Shown: positions 51,166 to 60,913, numbered from the stretch's first letter. The stretch is 64,000 nt of DNA from Chryseobacterium sp. FH1 (GCF_000735135.1 NZ_JPLZ01000006.1:496001-560000); one strand, 5' to 3'. The notes: generated from the letters alone by a model not told the origin. Numbers and translations: made by a program.

Positions 51166-53307
51166 ATGAAAAAAAAGGATTTTTCAAACGAAAAGTCAGA
51201 TCAGCTTCATCTTCATACGACTGATAGCAGCGATCAGGCCCTCACAACCAATCAAGGTCTAAAGATCAGCAATAACCAAGACTCCTTAAAAGCGGGTGAA
51301 AGAGGACCGAGTCTGCTGGAAGATTTTATCCTAAGAGAGAAGATCACCCATTTCGACCACGAAAGAATTCCTGAAAGAATTGTACATGCAAGAGGTTCAG
51401 GAGCGCACGGCACTTTTAAACTTAACAAAAGTCTAGCAAAATACACGAAAGCTAAGTTCTTGTCAGAAGAAGGTAAAGAAACGCCGGTATTTGTCCGTTT
51501 TTCTACCGTCGCAGGAAGTGCAGGAAGTACAGATCTTGCGAGAGACGTCAGGGGATTTGCTGTTAAATTTTATACGGAAGAAGGCAATTATGACCTTGTC
51601 GGAAATAATATTCCTGTTTTTTTCATTCAGGATGCGATGAAATTTCCCGACTTGGTCCACGCTGTAAAACCTGAACCAGATAATGCTATTCCACAGGCTG
51701 CATCAGCTCACGATACATTTTGGGATTTTATTTCATTGATGCCCGAAAGTATGCATATGATCATGTGGGCGATGAGTGACAGGGCAATCCCGCGCAGCTA
51801 CAGGATGATGGAAGGCTTTGGCGTTCATACTTTCAAATTTATCAACGAAGCTGGCAAGATGCACTTTGTAAAATTCCACTTCAAACCAAAATTAGGCGTA
51901 CACTCTGTAGCTTGGGATGAAGCAACCAAGATCTCTGGAAAAGATCCCGATTTCCATAGAAGAGATCTTTGGGACGCGATTGAGAACGGTGCCTTTCCGG
52001 AATGGGACTTCGGGGTGCAGATCATTCCAGAAGAAGATGAACACAAATTTGATTTTGATCTTCTGGATCCAACCAAACTGATTCCTGAGGAAGAAGTACC
52101 TGTTGAGCTGGTCGGAACACTGACGCTGAATAGGAATCCGGATAATTTCTTCGCAGAGACAGAACAGATCGCTTTCCATCCGGGACATTTGGTTCCGGGG
52201 ATAGATTTCAGCAATGATCCATTGTTGCAAGGCAGATTATTTTCTTATACCGATACACAGCTTTCAAGATTGGGATCACCGAATTTTCATGAAATTCCGA
52301 TCAACAGATCGATCAACACTGTTCACAACAATCAACGCGATGGTCATATGCGTCAACAGATAACTAAGGGTAAAGTGAGCTACGAGCCAAATTCCATCGG
52401 TGGAGGCTGTCCATTTCAAGCGATGTGGAAGGACGGCGGATTCGCATCACAGGAAGAAAGAATAGACGCGAAAAAGATCCGTGCGAGAAGTGAAAGTTTT
52501 GTCGATCATTACTCTCAGGCGAAATTATTTTACAATAGCCAGTCTGCCCCAGAAAAAAAGCACCTTCAAAATGCTTTGATCTTCGAATTGACAAAAGTGA
52601 CCATTCCCGCGATCCGCGAAAGAGTGGTCGGGCAGTTGGCTTTCATTGACAAGGATCTTGCGACCTTAGTGGCAAAGAAAGTTGGTGTTGAAGTGACAAA
52701 ACTGAAACAGCCCAACGGGAGTATTCCTGCTGACGCGGATCCAAAATCTCTTCAAAGTGCAGAAAGAGAGCCCGCCACAAAGAGTTCGGAAGCCCTAAGT
52801 ATGAAAAATACCGTAAAAGATTCTATAAAAAGTAGAATAGTAGGTTTCATAATGGAAGATGGCGTGAAAGCAGGTGACGTAAATTCGTTGAAATCCAAAT
52901 TGGAAGGTAAGGGTGCTGTTGTCCAGGTAATATCAGGAGGACTTTCACCGGTCACTGCTGATGACGGAACGAGCTATACGCCAAAACATTCCTTGACCAG
53001 CACGTCGAGTGTTTGCTTTGATGCGCTGTACATCGCAAGTGGTAAAAAATCCGCCGATACACTGTTGAACGAGGAGAACAGACCGGGAACAATTCATTTT
53101 TTGAACGAGGCCTATAAACATTGCAAGGCCATCTATTTTGGAGATGCAACAGAAGAAATATTGAATTACAGCAATGTCGGCAAGAAAAATCATGATGATC
53201 ATGCGGTGATAACGTCTGAAAACAAGAAACCTGCCGATGAATTTGTAGCTGCAATTGCAAGCCATAGGGTTTGGGAGTTGGAGACGGAAAGAAATAATCC
53301 GGCATAA
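51166..53307 (+). CDS. katE: Large-subunit catalase (KatE/HPII type)
   Basis: A 713-residue catalase. The heme-side histidine is in IPERIVHARGSGAHGTF, followed by PVFVRFSTVAGSAGSTD and RDVRGFAVKFYTEEGNYDLVGNN. The proximal Tyr is in LQGRLFSYTDTQLSRLG. The C-terminal extension (about 565-700: VGFIMEDGVKAGDVNSLKSK) is the DJ-1/GATase-like domain of HPII-type enzymes. It destroys hydrogen peroxide. It fits the general-stress content of the island. A hairpin terminator follows. Confidence 0.95.
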   Translation: MKKKDFSNEKSDQLHLHTTDSSDQALTTNQGLKISNNQDSLKAGERGPSLLEDFILREKITHFDHERIPERIVHARGSGAHGTFKLNKSLAKYTKAKFLSEEGKETPVFVRFSTVAGSAGSTDLARDVRGFAVKFYTEEGNYDLVGNNIPVFFIQDAMKFPDLVHAVKPEPDNAIPQAASAHDTFWDFISLMPESMHMIMWAMSDRAIPRSYRMMEGFGVHTFKFINEAGKMHFVKFHFKPKLGVHSVAWDEATKISGKDPDFHRRDLWDAIENGAFPEWDFGVQIIPEEDEHKFDFDLLDPTKLIPEEEVPVELVGTLTLNRNPDNFFAETEQIAFHPGHLVPGIDFSNDPLLQGRLFSYTDTQLSRLGSPNFHEIPINRSINTVHNNQRDGHMRQQITKGKVSYEPNSIGGGCPFQAMWKDGGFASQEERIDAKKIRARSESFVDHYSQAKLFYNSQSAPEKKHLQNALIFELTKVTIPAIRERVVGQLAFIDKDLATLVAKKVGVEVTKLKQPNGSIPADADPKSLQSAEREPATKSSEALSMKNTVKDSIKSRIVGFIMEDGVKAGDVNSLKSKLEGKGAVVQVISGGLSPVTADDGTSYTPKHSLTSTSSVCFDALYIASGKKSADTLLNEENRPGTIHFLNEAYKHCKAIYFGDATEEILNYSNVGKKNHDDHAVITSENKKPADEFVAAIASHRVWELETERNNPA

Positions 53308-53340
53308 GCACAGAAGTATCACATTTAACTTATTAACATC

Positions 53341-53363
53341 AAAAGGCCGTTTTACGGCCTTTT
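53341..53363. terminator. Terminator between catalase and serine hydrolase genes
   Basis: Stem AAAAGGCCGT, 3-nt loop, ACGGCCTTTT. Serves the catalase gene and possibly the convergent serine hydrolase gene. Confidence 0.75.
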
Positions 53364-53436
53364 CATGTTTTTTTATAAAGCAGTCTAAAATGATCCTCTC
53401 TTCCTTTTTTCATAAGTAGCTTTGGTGGAAGAAGAT

Positions 53437-54567
53437 CTATATAATATGAGCAATCTCAGATATCAATGATCTGACCTGAAGTGGTCTGAGCTTTTTATCA
53501 ACTTTCAGGCGGTTGTATAGACCTGTCTTCACTATTACCATGTTCTTTTCTGGGATCATGATTATGAATTGACCGAGAAACCCATAGAAGAACCGATGCT
53601 TCACGTCATATTCATCATCAGCCCAGATAGAGTAACAGAAAGCATCATTCTCAATTGTAGGAAACAGCATTCTTTGACAATAGGTTCTACTGATGATCTG
53701 CCTTCCTTCCCAATTGCCATTTTGCAGGATCAGCTGACCGATCCTTGCAAAGTCCCTCGGTGTCGCATGAATACAGCAGAATGCTTTTTCAACACCTTTG
53801 TCATCTGTACTCCATTTCGCTGGAAATTCCATTCCAAGGGGTTGCCATATCTTTCTAGAAAGATAGTCTGCCAGGTCACAACCTACTGCTTTTTTCAAAG
53901 CAAGACCGAGTAATTGTGCGGAAACGCTCTGGTATTCATATTTCTCGCCAGGCATTTCTTTCAGGTCAATGTCAAGGGCCTGCTCAGCAAGATCGCCGAT
54001 AAAGTATTGTTTGGAGTTTGGTGCGAAAGGATGGTGATATTCTTCCTTCCAGTCCAGTCCTGACTGCATGGTCATCAGATGTCTAAATGTGAGATGCTTC
54101 CCAAACTTGCTGTCTCTATATTTAGGGATCACGGTAGAGACCAGTTGATCTTCGGAAGTCAGGCGACCATCATCAATCGCACAACCCACCAGCATCGATA
54201 GAATGCCTTTTGCCATAGAAAAAGAATTCTGAGCCGAAGTAAAGTTGTGATCCTTCCAGTACTGTTCATAAACAAGTTTGTTGTCCCTGATGACTAAAAG
54301 TGAGGATGTCCTGCTTTTCTTTAGCTCTTCAATAAGCCTTCCAGAGATTCGTGCTGAATTGTAATTTTCAGCTTTCTCAAAATCATTAGGATTTTTTGTG
54401 GGAATAGGATTAAAGGGGAATTTGTCGTCGTCATCGATAGAAGGGGTGATCGGTCCTTTTCTCAAATTGATGCCTATCGCCTTGAAAATATATCCATATC
54501 CGGATAGATAGATCAATGAAACCACGGCTGAAGTTCCCGCGATAAAAAATGCCCACTTTTTGTTCAT
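53437..54567 (-). CDS. Class C beta-lactamase-like serine hydrolase, membrane anchored
   Basis: A protein of about 376 residues. The start at 54567 (MNKKWAFFIAGTSAVVSLIYL) is likely. The frame is open to 54615. A membrane anchor is at 5-25. Catalytic motifs are SMAK in NSFSMAKGILSML, the YxS-type motif in YEYQSVSAQLLG (residue Tyr), and the third motif reduced to FYGFLGQFIIMIPEKN without an HTG. This lies between the beta-lactamase-like and 6-aminohexanoate-hydrolase-like groups. Role unknown. It follows the SnoaL-like gene on the same strand after about 60 nt. Confidence 0.85.
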   Translation of the reverse strand: MNKKWAFFIAGTSAVVSLIYLSGYGYIFKAIGINLRKGPITPSIDDDDKFPFNPIPTKNPNDFEKAENYNSARISGRLIEELKKSRTSSLLVIRDNKLVYEQYWKDHNFTSAQNSFSMAKGILSMLVGCAIDDGRLTSEDQLVSTVIPKYRDSKFGKHLTFRHLMTMQSGLDWKEEYHHPFAPNSKQYFIGDLAEQALDIDLKEMPGEKYEYQSVSAQLLGLALKKAVGCDLADYLSRKIWQPLGMEFPAKWSTDDKGVEKAFCCIHATPRDFARIGQLILQNGNWEGRQIISRTYCQRMLFPTIENDAFCYSIWADDEYDVKHRFFYGFLGQFIIMIPEKNMVIVKTGLYNRLKVDKKLRPLQVRSLISEIAHII

Positions 54568-54627
54568 GTCGTTATGGATGGTCTGTGACCTTGCAATTTT
54601 GGAGATATGTGACAAATCATAAGACCC

Positions 54628-54969
54628 TTAAATTGGAATGACAAAGGCCTTCAGTTCATCCATTTTTCCATCTCTGAAAGACCAGATGTCGCAATAATGA
54701 TATTCTGTCCATTCATCTAACTCGTTGAGCAGTGATATCCTGCCGAACGCTGTCACATGATTGCCTTCTGCGATCATCTTCTCAACATCAAATCTGGGAG
54801 GTCTGGTATATTTTTCATTGATATATAGGCTTATCTGATCCTTTCCAGATATGATCCTGTCGCCTAAAAAATTCCATGTGGCTTCGTCACTCAAATAGCT
54901 TAGGAATATCTCGTGTTCTCCCTCTGAAATGGCCTTGTTGGCATTTTCCAATATTATTTTATTGTTCAT
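54628..54969 (-). CDS. SnoaL-like/NTF2-family protein
   Basis: A 113-residue protein with the cone-shaped NTF2-like pattern: ANKAISEGEHEIFLSYLSDE, ATWNFLGDRIISGKDQI, IAEGNHVTAFGRI, and EWTEYHYCDIWSFRDGKMDELKAF at the end. No signal peptide. The family binds or modifies small hydrophobic molecules in a cavity. The function here is unknown. Confidence 0.85.
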   Translation of the reverse strand: MNNKIILENANKAISEGEHEIFLSYLSDEATWNFLGDRIISGKDQISLYINEKYTRPPRFDVEKMIAEGNHVTAFGRISLLNELDEWTEYHYCDIWSFRDGKMDELKAFVIPI

Positions 54970-55447
54970 ATCTATGGCATTCTCTTACTGAGAATATGCT
55001 TTACTTCCCATTCAAAGCTTATGCCGTCTATGGCTCTGGAAGACTCAAATTCATTGTTGCCGTCCAGTTATATATGATGCGGTGGCTCGAGTCGATGTGA
55101 AGACATCACAATCAGTCAACTTCATGGTTTCATATGATCTTTCAACTAGGGCATTATCCATTTGAGCAAATACAATATTCCACTTTTATTGGGCCGGGGC
55201 GAGACAGCCCATATTTATTTCTCCCCTTTATCTTGTAAGATCTAATATTATTTCGGTTTCTCGATCCCGATCTAAAACATCTGGATTAAAATTAATGCAT
55301 TTCCAATAACCGGGTTGGATCGCCGATCAATTCTGAACCATGGATATGGTTACTTGTCAGAATATTTTCATATTGATCAATTAAATATAGTGAAAGCTCA
55401 TGCTGTAAGTGCAATCTCTTCCAGGATTACGTCAGGATGGAATTTGT
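54970..55447. other. Gap with a transposase-like remnant
   Basis: No intact gene. On the minus strand near 55060-55165 it reads MDNALVERSYETMKLTDCDV, similar to the DNA-binding/catalytic end of IS3-type integrase cores (pattern DNAxxERFFxTLK), then runs to a stop after SYITGRQQ. Probably a worn insertion-sequence fragment. Confidence 0.35.
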
Positions 55448-55933
55448 TCAACCATGGTCTCTTTTCCATTGTTCCTTCATCTTCGAATACTTAACGTTAT
55501 TTTCGGCCTCCTTCCACTTGATCTTGTATATTTCAGCAGATCTTGCTTTCTCAAGATCGATGGTTCCACGTTCTAAAAGCTGGTAATCATTTTCTGAGTC
55601 ATATTTTTTGCCACCCTTGTAATTGAAATAGCGCCGTGCGCGTGTGAAGCCCATTTGAAGATATGTTCTGGCCATATCGGCGCCCACGAAATCATCCCTG
55701 TCAAGATATGATATGAACATCTGAAAGATTTTATTTGAACTCTCTGTGGCGATCTCCGAATTTCTAGATCGCCAGTATGGCCCGATCTCCGTTTTGTAAG
55801 GTTCGCATATCAGGACACCCTGCTCGCCTTTTCCGACCTTGTACAGTTCGGGATGCTCGCGATAGTTAATATCAGATTTCCATGCATATTCATCAGACCT
55901 GAAGTTTAGGTAGCTTGGTTGTTTAGTGCCCAT
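55448..55933 (-). CDS. DUF4385-family protein
   Basis: A 161-residue protein. Motifs typical of the family: NYREHPELYKVGKGEQGVLI, CEPYKTEIGPYWR, YLDRDDFVGADMARTYLQMG, FTRARRYFNYKGGKKY. Its length matches the family. Function not known. Usually found with stress-type genes. Separated by 12 nt from the TUDOR gene upstream. Confidence 0.9.
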   Translation of the reverse strand: MGTKQPSYLNFRSDEYAWKSDINYREHPELYKVGKGEQGVLICEPYKTEIGPYWRSRNSEIATESSNKIFQMFISYLDRDDFVGADMARTYLQMGFTRARRYFNYKGGKKYDSENDYQLLERGTIDLEKARSAEIYKIKWKEAENNVKYSKMKEQWKRDHG

Positions 55934-55945
55934 TGGAATTGATCA

Positions 55946-56146
55946 TTATATTTTTTTTAGTGCCGAAGGCTTGTGGACAGCGGTCTTGCCTGTCTTTTCG
56001 CTCATCACCTCATACTGGGGACTTCCCCCAGATGCTCTTCGTTGCCTATCCATAAACACAAAATCTTTTGTATGGACCTTTGTTATGATTCCGTGGGTCT
56101 CTCCGTATCGGAATTTCCATTGTACCTTGTCTCCTTTTTTCAACAT
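55946..56146 (-). CDS. Hypervirulence-associated TUDOR domain protein (DUF2945)
   Basis: A 66-residue SH3/Tudor-like protein: MLKKGDKVQWKFRYGETHGI, ITKVHTKDF, SPQYEVMSEKTGKTAVHKPSALKKI. This matches the TUDOR (DUF2945) pattern, in which the ending xAxHKxSALxKI is characteristic. Binding partner unknown. Confidence 0.9.
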   Translation of the reverse strand: MLKKGDKVQWKFRYGETHGIITKVHTKDFVFMDRQRRASGGSPQYEVMSEKTGKTAVHKPSALKKI

Positions 56147-56388
56147 GTTCTATTGCTTATGTTCAGATACCTCCCAAAACTCCCGTGGGGTCCACCTCTT
56201 TTCATTGATGTGGTACTTGTTTTGTTATGATCTCGCGTATTTCAGAGCCAAAATTGTTCCACACCAAATTAGCACTTTAGAGTGGAGAATTTGTTATAAA
56301 TCTCCGGTCTCGTTTAAAATAGCAAACATAAAAAATTTACCGAAGTCTAGATCTGCATAAAAGCTGAATTCAGAAAATAGAAATCCTG

Positions 56389-56420
56389 AAAATATAATTT
56401 GGTACATTAAAGTATATTGT
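56389..56420 (+). repeat. 32-bp direct repeat, right copy
   Basis: Identical in all 32 positions and in orientation to 33421-33452. It abuts the truncated end of an AraC-like coding fragment. The repeats bracket 23 kb. Confidence 0.8.
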
Positions 56421-56444
56421 CGCCCTAAATTAATTCCAAAGCAG

Positions 56445-56554
56445 CAGTATTCGTTTTTGCTTTTGAAGAGTTTGCTGAAAGATAGCGGATGTTCAAACCC
56501 TAATTCATAGTCGATCTCGCTGACTATTAATTCTGTATTTTTAGAACGACACAA
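56445..56554 (-). pseudogene. AraC-family C-terminal fragment
   Basis: The minus-strand frame begins SKNTELIVSEIDYELGFEH, then PLSFSKLFKSK, which is the second HTH of an AraC protein (pattern SEIAYELGFEHPxSFSKLFK). After that it departs from the family and runs into the direct repeat. The rest of the gene is not found, so it is a small remnant. Confidence 0.55.
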
Positions 56555-56743
56555 TTAGAAAATTTTGCTGGACTTGACAGGTGGCATTGAGAATTCATTG
56601 TATCTATTTGGAAAATGACTTTTTTTATGTCTTCTATTTATTGCTTAGCTCATGAAGAAAATTGATAGTACAAGATGATCCCTGATCAGTGAGAACTTAA
56701 AAAATAATTCTAGTATTCTATATATAGAAAGAATTAATATATG

Positions 56744-58240
56744 TTACAGTTCTTTCATAGAATTCAACCACACAAAGAAATCTATTTCTGTTGGAAGATT
56801 GAATTTTTTGCGTAGGTTGTACCTATTACTTTCTATTGTTCTTATGGACTTAAAAGTGTATTCTGCGATCTCCTTGTTTGAAAAACCAAGAGATATGTAA
56901 GCAGATAGTGAAATCTCTGAAGGCTTAAGGTAAGGATCGATACGCAGGATATTATCATAAAATCCAGGGTAGACTTCCTGAAATCTTTTTAAAAAATGAG
57001 GATTATTTTCTCGTGCAAGACATAGGATTTCATTAAAGGACTCGTTGGCCCTTTGCTTAAGCTCGGCAGCTTCTTTTTCTTTTTCTAAAATAATGATTTC
57101 TTTTTCCTGTATATCCTCCTGAGAATTTAAATGTTGTATTTTAAATTTCTTTTTTTGTTTGCGATAATAAGCAATTGTGACAAACAGGATGATCAAAAAG
57201 GCGATAGAAGTCAGGACGATTTTCTTCATGAATGAAAGATTTACTACTTCTATTTCGTCTTTCAAAATATTTTTTGAAGTAAATTCGGTACTCTTTTTTT
57301 TATTTTCATTTAAATCATCGCTCGCGTGAAAAAATTTTTCATAATACTCTTTTGATTTTTTTTCATCTCCATAAGTCTCATATATTTCAGAAATATCCTG
57401 ATAAACGGTTCTTAAATTTGTGTTTTCATATGGATTGCTCTCAAGTTCTTTTGTTACCTTCAAATAAATTTCCAAAGCTTTTTTGAAATCTTTACGCATA
57501 AAGTAATAGCGTCCTAAAGAGATATTGTAATCAGTTATGATGAAATCGGGCTTATATTTAGTAATGACATTATGAGCCTTATCTAAGTATATTTTTGTAG
57601 AATCTAATCTGTGTCTTAATTCTGTATTGCTATTTGCAAAAGAAATATAAGAATAATACAGTTGAGGAGCTACCGCTTCAGGTGGACATTCTTCTAATAT
57701 TTTTTGAGAAATACGCATGTATTTATCTATGGAATCAGCATTTTCAGGTATATAGTCATATATAAGTCCCAAGTTAAAATAACCAGATGCAATCATTATC
57801 TTTAATTCAACATCATTTGTATTTCTAGGAGCTTCATTAATTAAATTCTTGAAATTTTTAACAGCTTTTTCTTTGTAGTTTAGCTGGTTATAGATAATGC
57901 CTAAGTTTTTATAACACGATAGCTTATAAAGAATGTTATGGTTTGTGTATTCTTCTTTTAAAGCATAGTTTGCACTCTCTATACTTTCTTTATATTGACC
58001 TAATTTTAAATAATTGGACATCATACCCTTATAAGCAGTAGCTCTGATCTTAGAATCATTGAGTTCTATTCCTATTTGTTTTGCCTTAGATGCGAATTGA
58101 TTGGCCTTTTCAAATTGAAATAGAATATACGAAGAATCATTTTTTTTCATGTATTCATAGGCTAAGCCTTCTTTTGTATTCTGTGAAAAACAAAATTCAA
58201 AAGAAAAAAGGAAAAGCATAAATAGTCTAAATATTGACAT
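56744..58240 (-). CDS. TPR-containing LuxR-type transcriptional regulator, membrane anchored
   Basis: A protein of about 498 residues. The start at 58240 (MSIFRLFMLFLFSFEFCFSQ) begins a signal-like segment. The first ATG at 58288 adds non-family residues. Residues 25-320 have TPR-like helical repeats (FKKALEIYLKVTKEL, EIYETYGDEKKSKEYYEKFF). A membrane helix at about 335-355 (KIVLTSIAFLIILFVTIAYY) and a basic coiled coil follow. The C-terminal HTH contains SLSAYISLGFSNKEIAEYTF and IRTIESNRYNLRKKFNL. Sensing domain and HTH across a membrane suggest a signalling protein. Adjacent to adhesin genes it may control them, which is inference. Confidence 0.85.
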   Translation of the reverse strand: MSIFRLFMLFLFSFEFCFSQNTKEGLAYEYMKKNDSSYILFQFEKANQFASKAKQIGIELNDSKIRATAYKGMMSNYLKLGQYKESIESANYALKEEYTNHNILYKLSCYKNLGIIYNQLNYKEKAVKNFKNLINEAPRNTNDVELKIMIASGYFNLGLIYDYIPENADSIDKYMRISQKILEECPPEAVAPQLYYSYISFANSNTELRHRLDSTKIYLDKAHNVITKYKPDFIITDYNISLGRYYFMRKDFKKALEIYLKVTKELESNPYENTNLRTVYQDISEIYETYGDEKKSKEYYEKFFHASDDLNENKKKSTEFTSKNILKDEIEVVNLSFMKKIVLTSIAFLIILFVTIAYYRKQKKKFKIQHLNSQEDIQEKEIIILEKEKEAAELKQRANESFNEILCLARENNPHFLKRFQEVYPGFYDNILRIDPYLKPSEISLSAYISLGFSNKEIAEYTFKSIRTIESNRYNLRKKFNLPTEIDFFVWLNSMKEL

Positions 58241-58503
58241 ATACATTATCGAATTTAAGTTAAAGGCTAATGCTGTAAATGTAACCATTTTACTACTGTA
58301 GATCCTTACAGATTTCTTTCAAAATAAAGGACATTATAAAAAATTAAAATACACACCTGATCGCGAGAGTCAACATAATCTACGTCAGTGAGTAAGTAGA
58401 AGTCTTGACGGTAAAAATATTTTACATCTGGTCTTATATAATCACTTAAAGGATGCTCAGGCGAACATTCCTTAAGTGATCTAATTTGTCAAAAAATCTA
58501 TAA

Positions 58504-60003
58504 CTACAAAGGCATATATGTAATAAAAAGGGTAGACCCGGAATTTGTCTTGTAAATTTGATTCCCGGGTCTGCCACATCCGGTTGTCACAGATATTATA
58601 GCGCCCTCATTTAAAATCACACTTCGCGTAATTGACGTCACTCCATCAGAAGTAGTAAATCTGTCTCCTATTCTCGTTAGTGTCTTTGACCCCATTGTTA
58701 ATTTAGCACGACATCCGATCCTGCTTCCTTCCGTAGCAGAAGGAATGTCACTGTATTGAATAACTGCTTCCGCTGTATATATACCTGTTTTTTTTACACG
58801 ATAAGATGTATTGTTTACTTTCTCGATGTAATCTGTGTAAATTCTATCAGGTGCTCCTTCAAAAGCCAATGGTCTCTCAACATCATCTGCATTTCGGGTA
58901 ACTACATTATTGTTTGTTTCATACAATGCAAAAGAGCTAGCTGGTGGTAGAGAACTTTTCTTGATAGTTCCGTCATTATCTATCACTAGTATTCTATCGT
59001 CATCTACGCTTCCATTAGGAACATTTCTAAGGCGTACCGTTCCGGCGATATCGAGTTTTTGGGTAGGCGAAGCCACGCCAATACCAATTGAGCCATTTCC
59101 TGCAAAATTCAGATTGTTTCCTGCTAAAGTTACAGTTCTGTCGCCTGACAAGCTTCCATTGTTGGTATAGATGTTAGTGTTGGTATCAATCTCGGATCTG
59201 AGAGTAGAGGCAGATACCTTCTTACCCGTTCCGTCACTTCTCAAGACCATTATCCTGTCTGTCGCATCGATAGCTGTGTCTAAAGGTACATTTCTAAGTC
59301 TGATGTTTCCACTTGTATCTAATGTTTCAGTCGGCTCGATCATCCCAAGTCCAATCCCGACGCTCCCGGCATCTGTAACCGAAAACTGCCTGAAGCCGTC
59401 TGCGTTGGTAAACCGAACTATAGGTTCAGTAACGTCTATGTTACGTACAGCCAAGGTTGCATTTTTAGTGTTATTCGAACTTGATCCGATAACAACTTTA
59501 CCTTTTATACGGGAGTCTCCAACAACCTCCAACTTTTCCGTCGGATCAGGAGTGGTCCCGATTCCGAAATTACCAGTGCCTGTGAACGCCAGATTAAATC
59601 CATTCAAATTTGCATTACGGTTTCCTGTCAAACTACCGTTGTCCTTATAGATGCTGATGTCACTACCGCTGCCGACTGGTGTTCCGGTAGAGAATCTGAC
59701 CCATTTGGTACCGTCAAAATAGTAGTATCCTTCCTGAGTGACATTAATGGTTTTAGTGGTGGTAGGATTGGTGGCAGATGTTGCGTAGATGATAGCTCCC
59801 TGCAGTTGGCTTGTATAAAGGGCGTCTTTTGCCTTTAGCTCATTTCCTGTTAGCTTAGGAGCGATAATCCCATCAGTCTTGGTAGGATCGGAGGCAGATG
59901 AATTGACATCCAATGTTGCATATGGATTTTCTGTATTTATACCAACCTGCGAGAAAACCATAGACGAGGCAAATGCAGATAATGCAATAACGTATTTTTT
60001 CAT
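58504..60003 (-). CDS. Adhesin-like exported repeat protein
   Basis: A 499-residue protein with signal peptide MKKYVIALSAFASSMVFSQ. After VGINTENPYATLDVNSSAS it has repeated blocks: GNFGIGTTPDPTEKLEVVGD, VGIGLGMIEPTETLDTSGNI and RLRNVP, and GIGVASPTQKLDIAGTVRLR. This is a beta-helical tail-fibre-like pattern found in many Flavobacteriia exported proteins. The C-terminal ~150 residues (VERPLAFEGAPDRIYTDYIE and onward) look like a globular C1q/TNF-like or receptor-binding domain. Surface attachment is the likely role. It shares an upstream promoter element with the gene at 61782. Confidence 0.8.
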   Translation of the reverse strand: MKKYVIALSAFASSMVFSQVGINTENPYATLDVNSSASDPTKTDGIIAPKLTGNELKAKDALYTSQLQGAIIYATSATNPTTTKTINVTQEGYYYFDGTKWVRFSTGTPVGSGSDISIYKDNGSLTGNRNANLNGFNLAFTGTGNFGIGTTPDPTEKLEVVGDSRIKGKVVIGSSSNNTKNATLAVRNIDVTEPIVRFTNADGFRQFSVTDAGSVGIGLGMIEPTETLDTSGNIRLRNVPLDTAIDATDRIMVLRSDGTGKKVSASTLRSEIDTNTNIYTNNGSLSGDRTVTLAGNNLNFAGNGSIGIGVASPTQKLDIAGTVRLRNVPNGSVDDDRILVIDNDGTIKKSSLPPASSFALYETNNNVVTRNADDVERPLAFEGAPDRIYTDYIEKVNNTSYRVKKTGIYTAEAVIQYSDIPSATEGSRIGCRAKLTMGSKTLTRIGDRFTTSDGVTSITRSVILNEGAIISVTTGCGRPGNQIYKTNSGSTLFITYMPL

Positions 60004-60133
60004 TTGTGTAAAAATTATGTTTTTTTATTGTGTGTTCTTTATGAAATAACAACAAGGCAAAGAGTAATTATCTATCCAACCTATATGCTGGTGCTGGAAA
60101 TATTGTCTAAATCTTTCTAGCATTTTTTCAGAA

Positions 60134-60200
60134 ATAATCTGGCAGCAAATGACCAACTTTATTCAACCAAATACAAAAAAAACGATTACTTAACGACTAC
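60134..60200 (-). promoter_or_regulatory. Adhesin promoter element, copy 1
   Basis: About 67 nt matching 62877-62943. On the minus strand it has GTCGTTAAGTAATCG, then a TTTTTTTG -33 region, about 20 nt, TCATTTG at -7, and CCAGATTAT. It precedes the gene at 58504-60003 with a leader of about 140 nt. Confidence 0.6.
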
Positions 60201-60748
60201 TTTATTTCATAAGTATTTGATTATCAATACTTAAAAATCAAAGTACAATACATTAATAGATATTTTGTGAAAGATTAACCTGCCGCATAGTTCATGCCCG
60301 TGGAGTTCAATTGTTCTGATTTCTTTAAAAATTCTTGAGGAAAAACTTAAGTGCAAATTAAAATTTACGAAGTTTTTGTTTTTAGGAATCCAAAGGGATC
60401 CGCTAAGAAATCCTGAAGAATTCTTTTCAGAAATGATTTGTCCAGAATGTTCGAATGCCATTGCTTAATCTACAAAAAGCAGAGCCCCGGGGAGAATATG
60501 TCCCAGGCTCGTAACTTTTGGTCAGTTTTAAGTGGTCAGGAAAATTTTTTTAATTTCTCTAAGTAAAATAAACCCCGGATCGCTAACAGGATGGATTATT
60601 TTTAGAAACATCACCAGAGCCCTGCTATTCTTTTATGCAGTTTCTCTTGCAATAAAAAGATAGAAAGGATCTAATGAGATACTACGATATATTTCAGACA
60701 CTGATATGCTCTCATGAAATAGCTGTGAAATAGCATCTGTGGAAAAAT

Positions 60749-60783
60749 ATATAGGCAAGAAACTTGGAGTTTCTTGCCTATAT
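60749..60783. other. Perfect 16-bp inverted repeat with 3-nt loop
   Basis: ATATAGGCAAGAAACT, loop TGG, AGTTTCTTGCCTATAT. No T-run follows (TGCCATAG). It lies 130 nt after the HTH gene stop, on that gene's downstream side, so it may act as an mRNA end hairpin or a protein-binding palindrome. Confidence 0.75.
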
Positions 60784-60913
60784 TGCCATAGACCTGGACA
60801 CATGGTTATTGAAGAAGAATTTAAAAAGAGAGATTTTTATCTGCTGAAAAATGTTGGGTGACAGATTATGAATGCGCGGCCCAAACCTAAATCAATTGTA
60901 AGATTAAAATTTG

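Larger units (their letters stand above)
56147..56743. other. Intergenic region with right direct repeat and AraC remnant
   Basis: It contains the right copy of the 32-bp repeat (56389-56420), an AraC C-terminal fragment (56445-56554), and AT-rich sequence upstream of the LuxR-type gene. No other gene seen. Confidence 0.6.
60004..60913. other. Long intergenic region with adhesin promoter and hairpin
   Basis: It holds the conserved element upstream of the adhesin gene (60134-60200), a 76-codon minus frame at 60231-60461 without recognisable features, and a perfect 16-bp inverted repeat (60749-60783). No confident gene. Confidence 0.55.

Noticed and set aside
60231..60461. 76-codon minus frame in the adhesin upstream region
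   Set aside because: No recognisable motif, no clear promoter or spacing, lies in AT-rich intergenic DNA.
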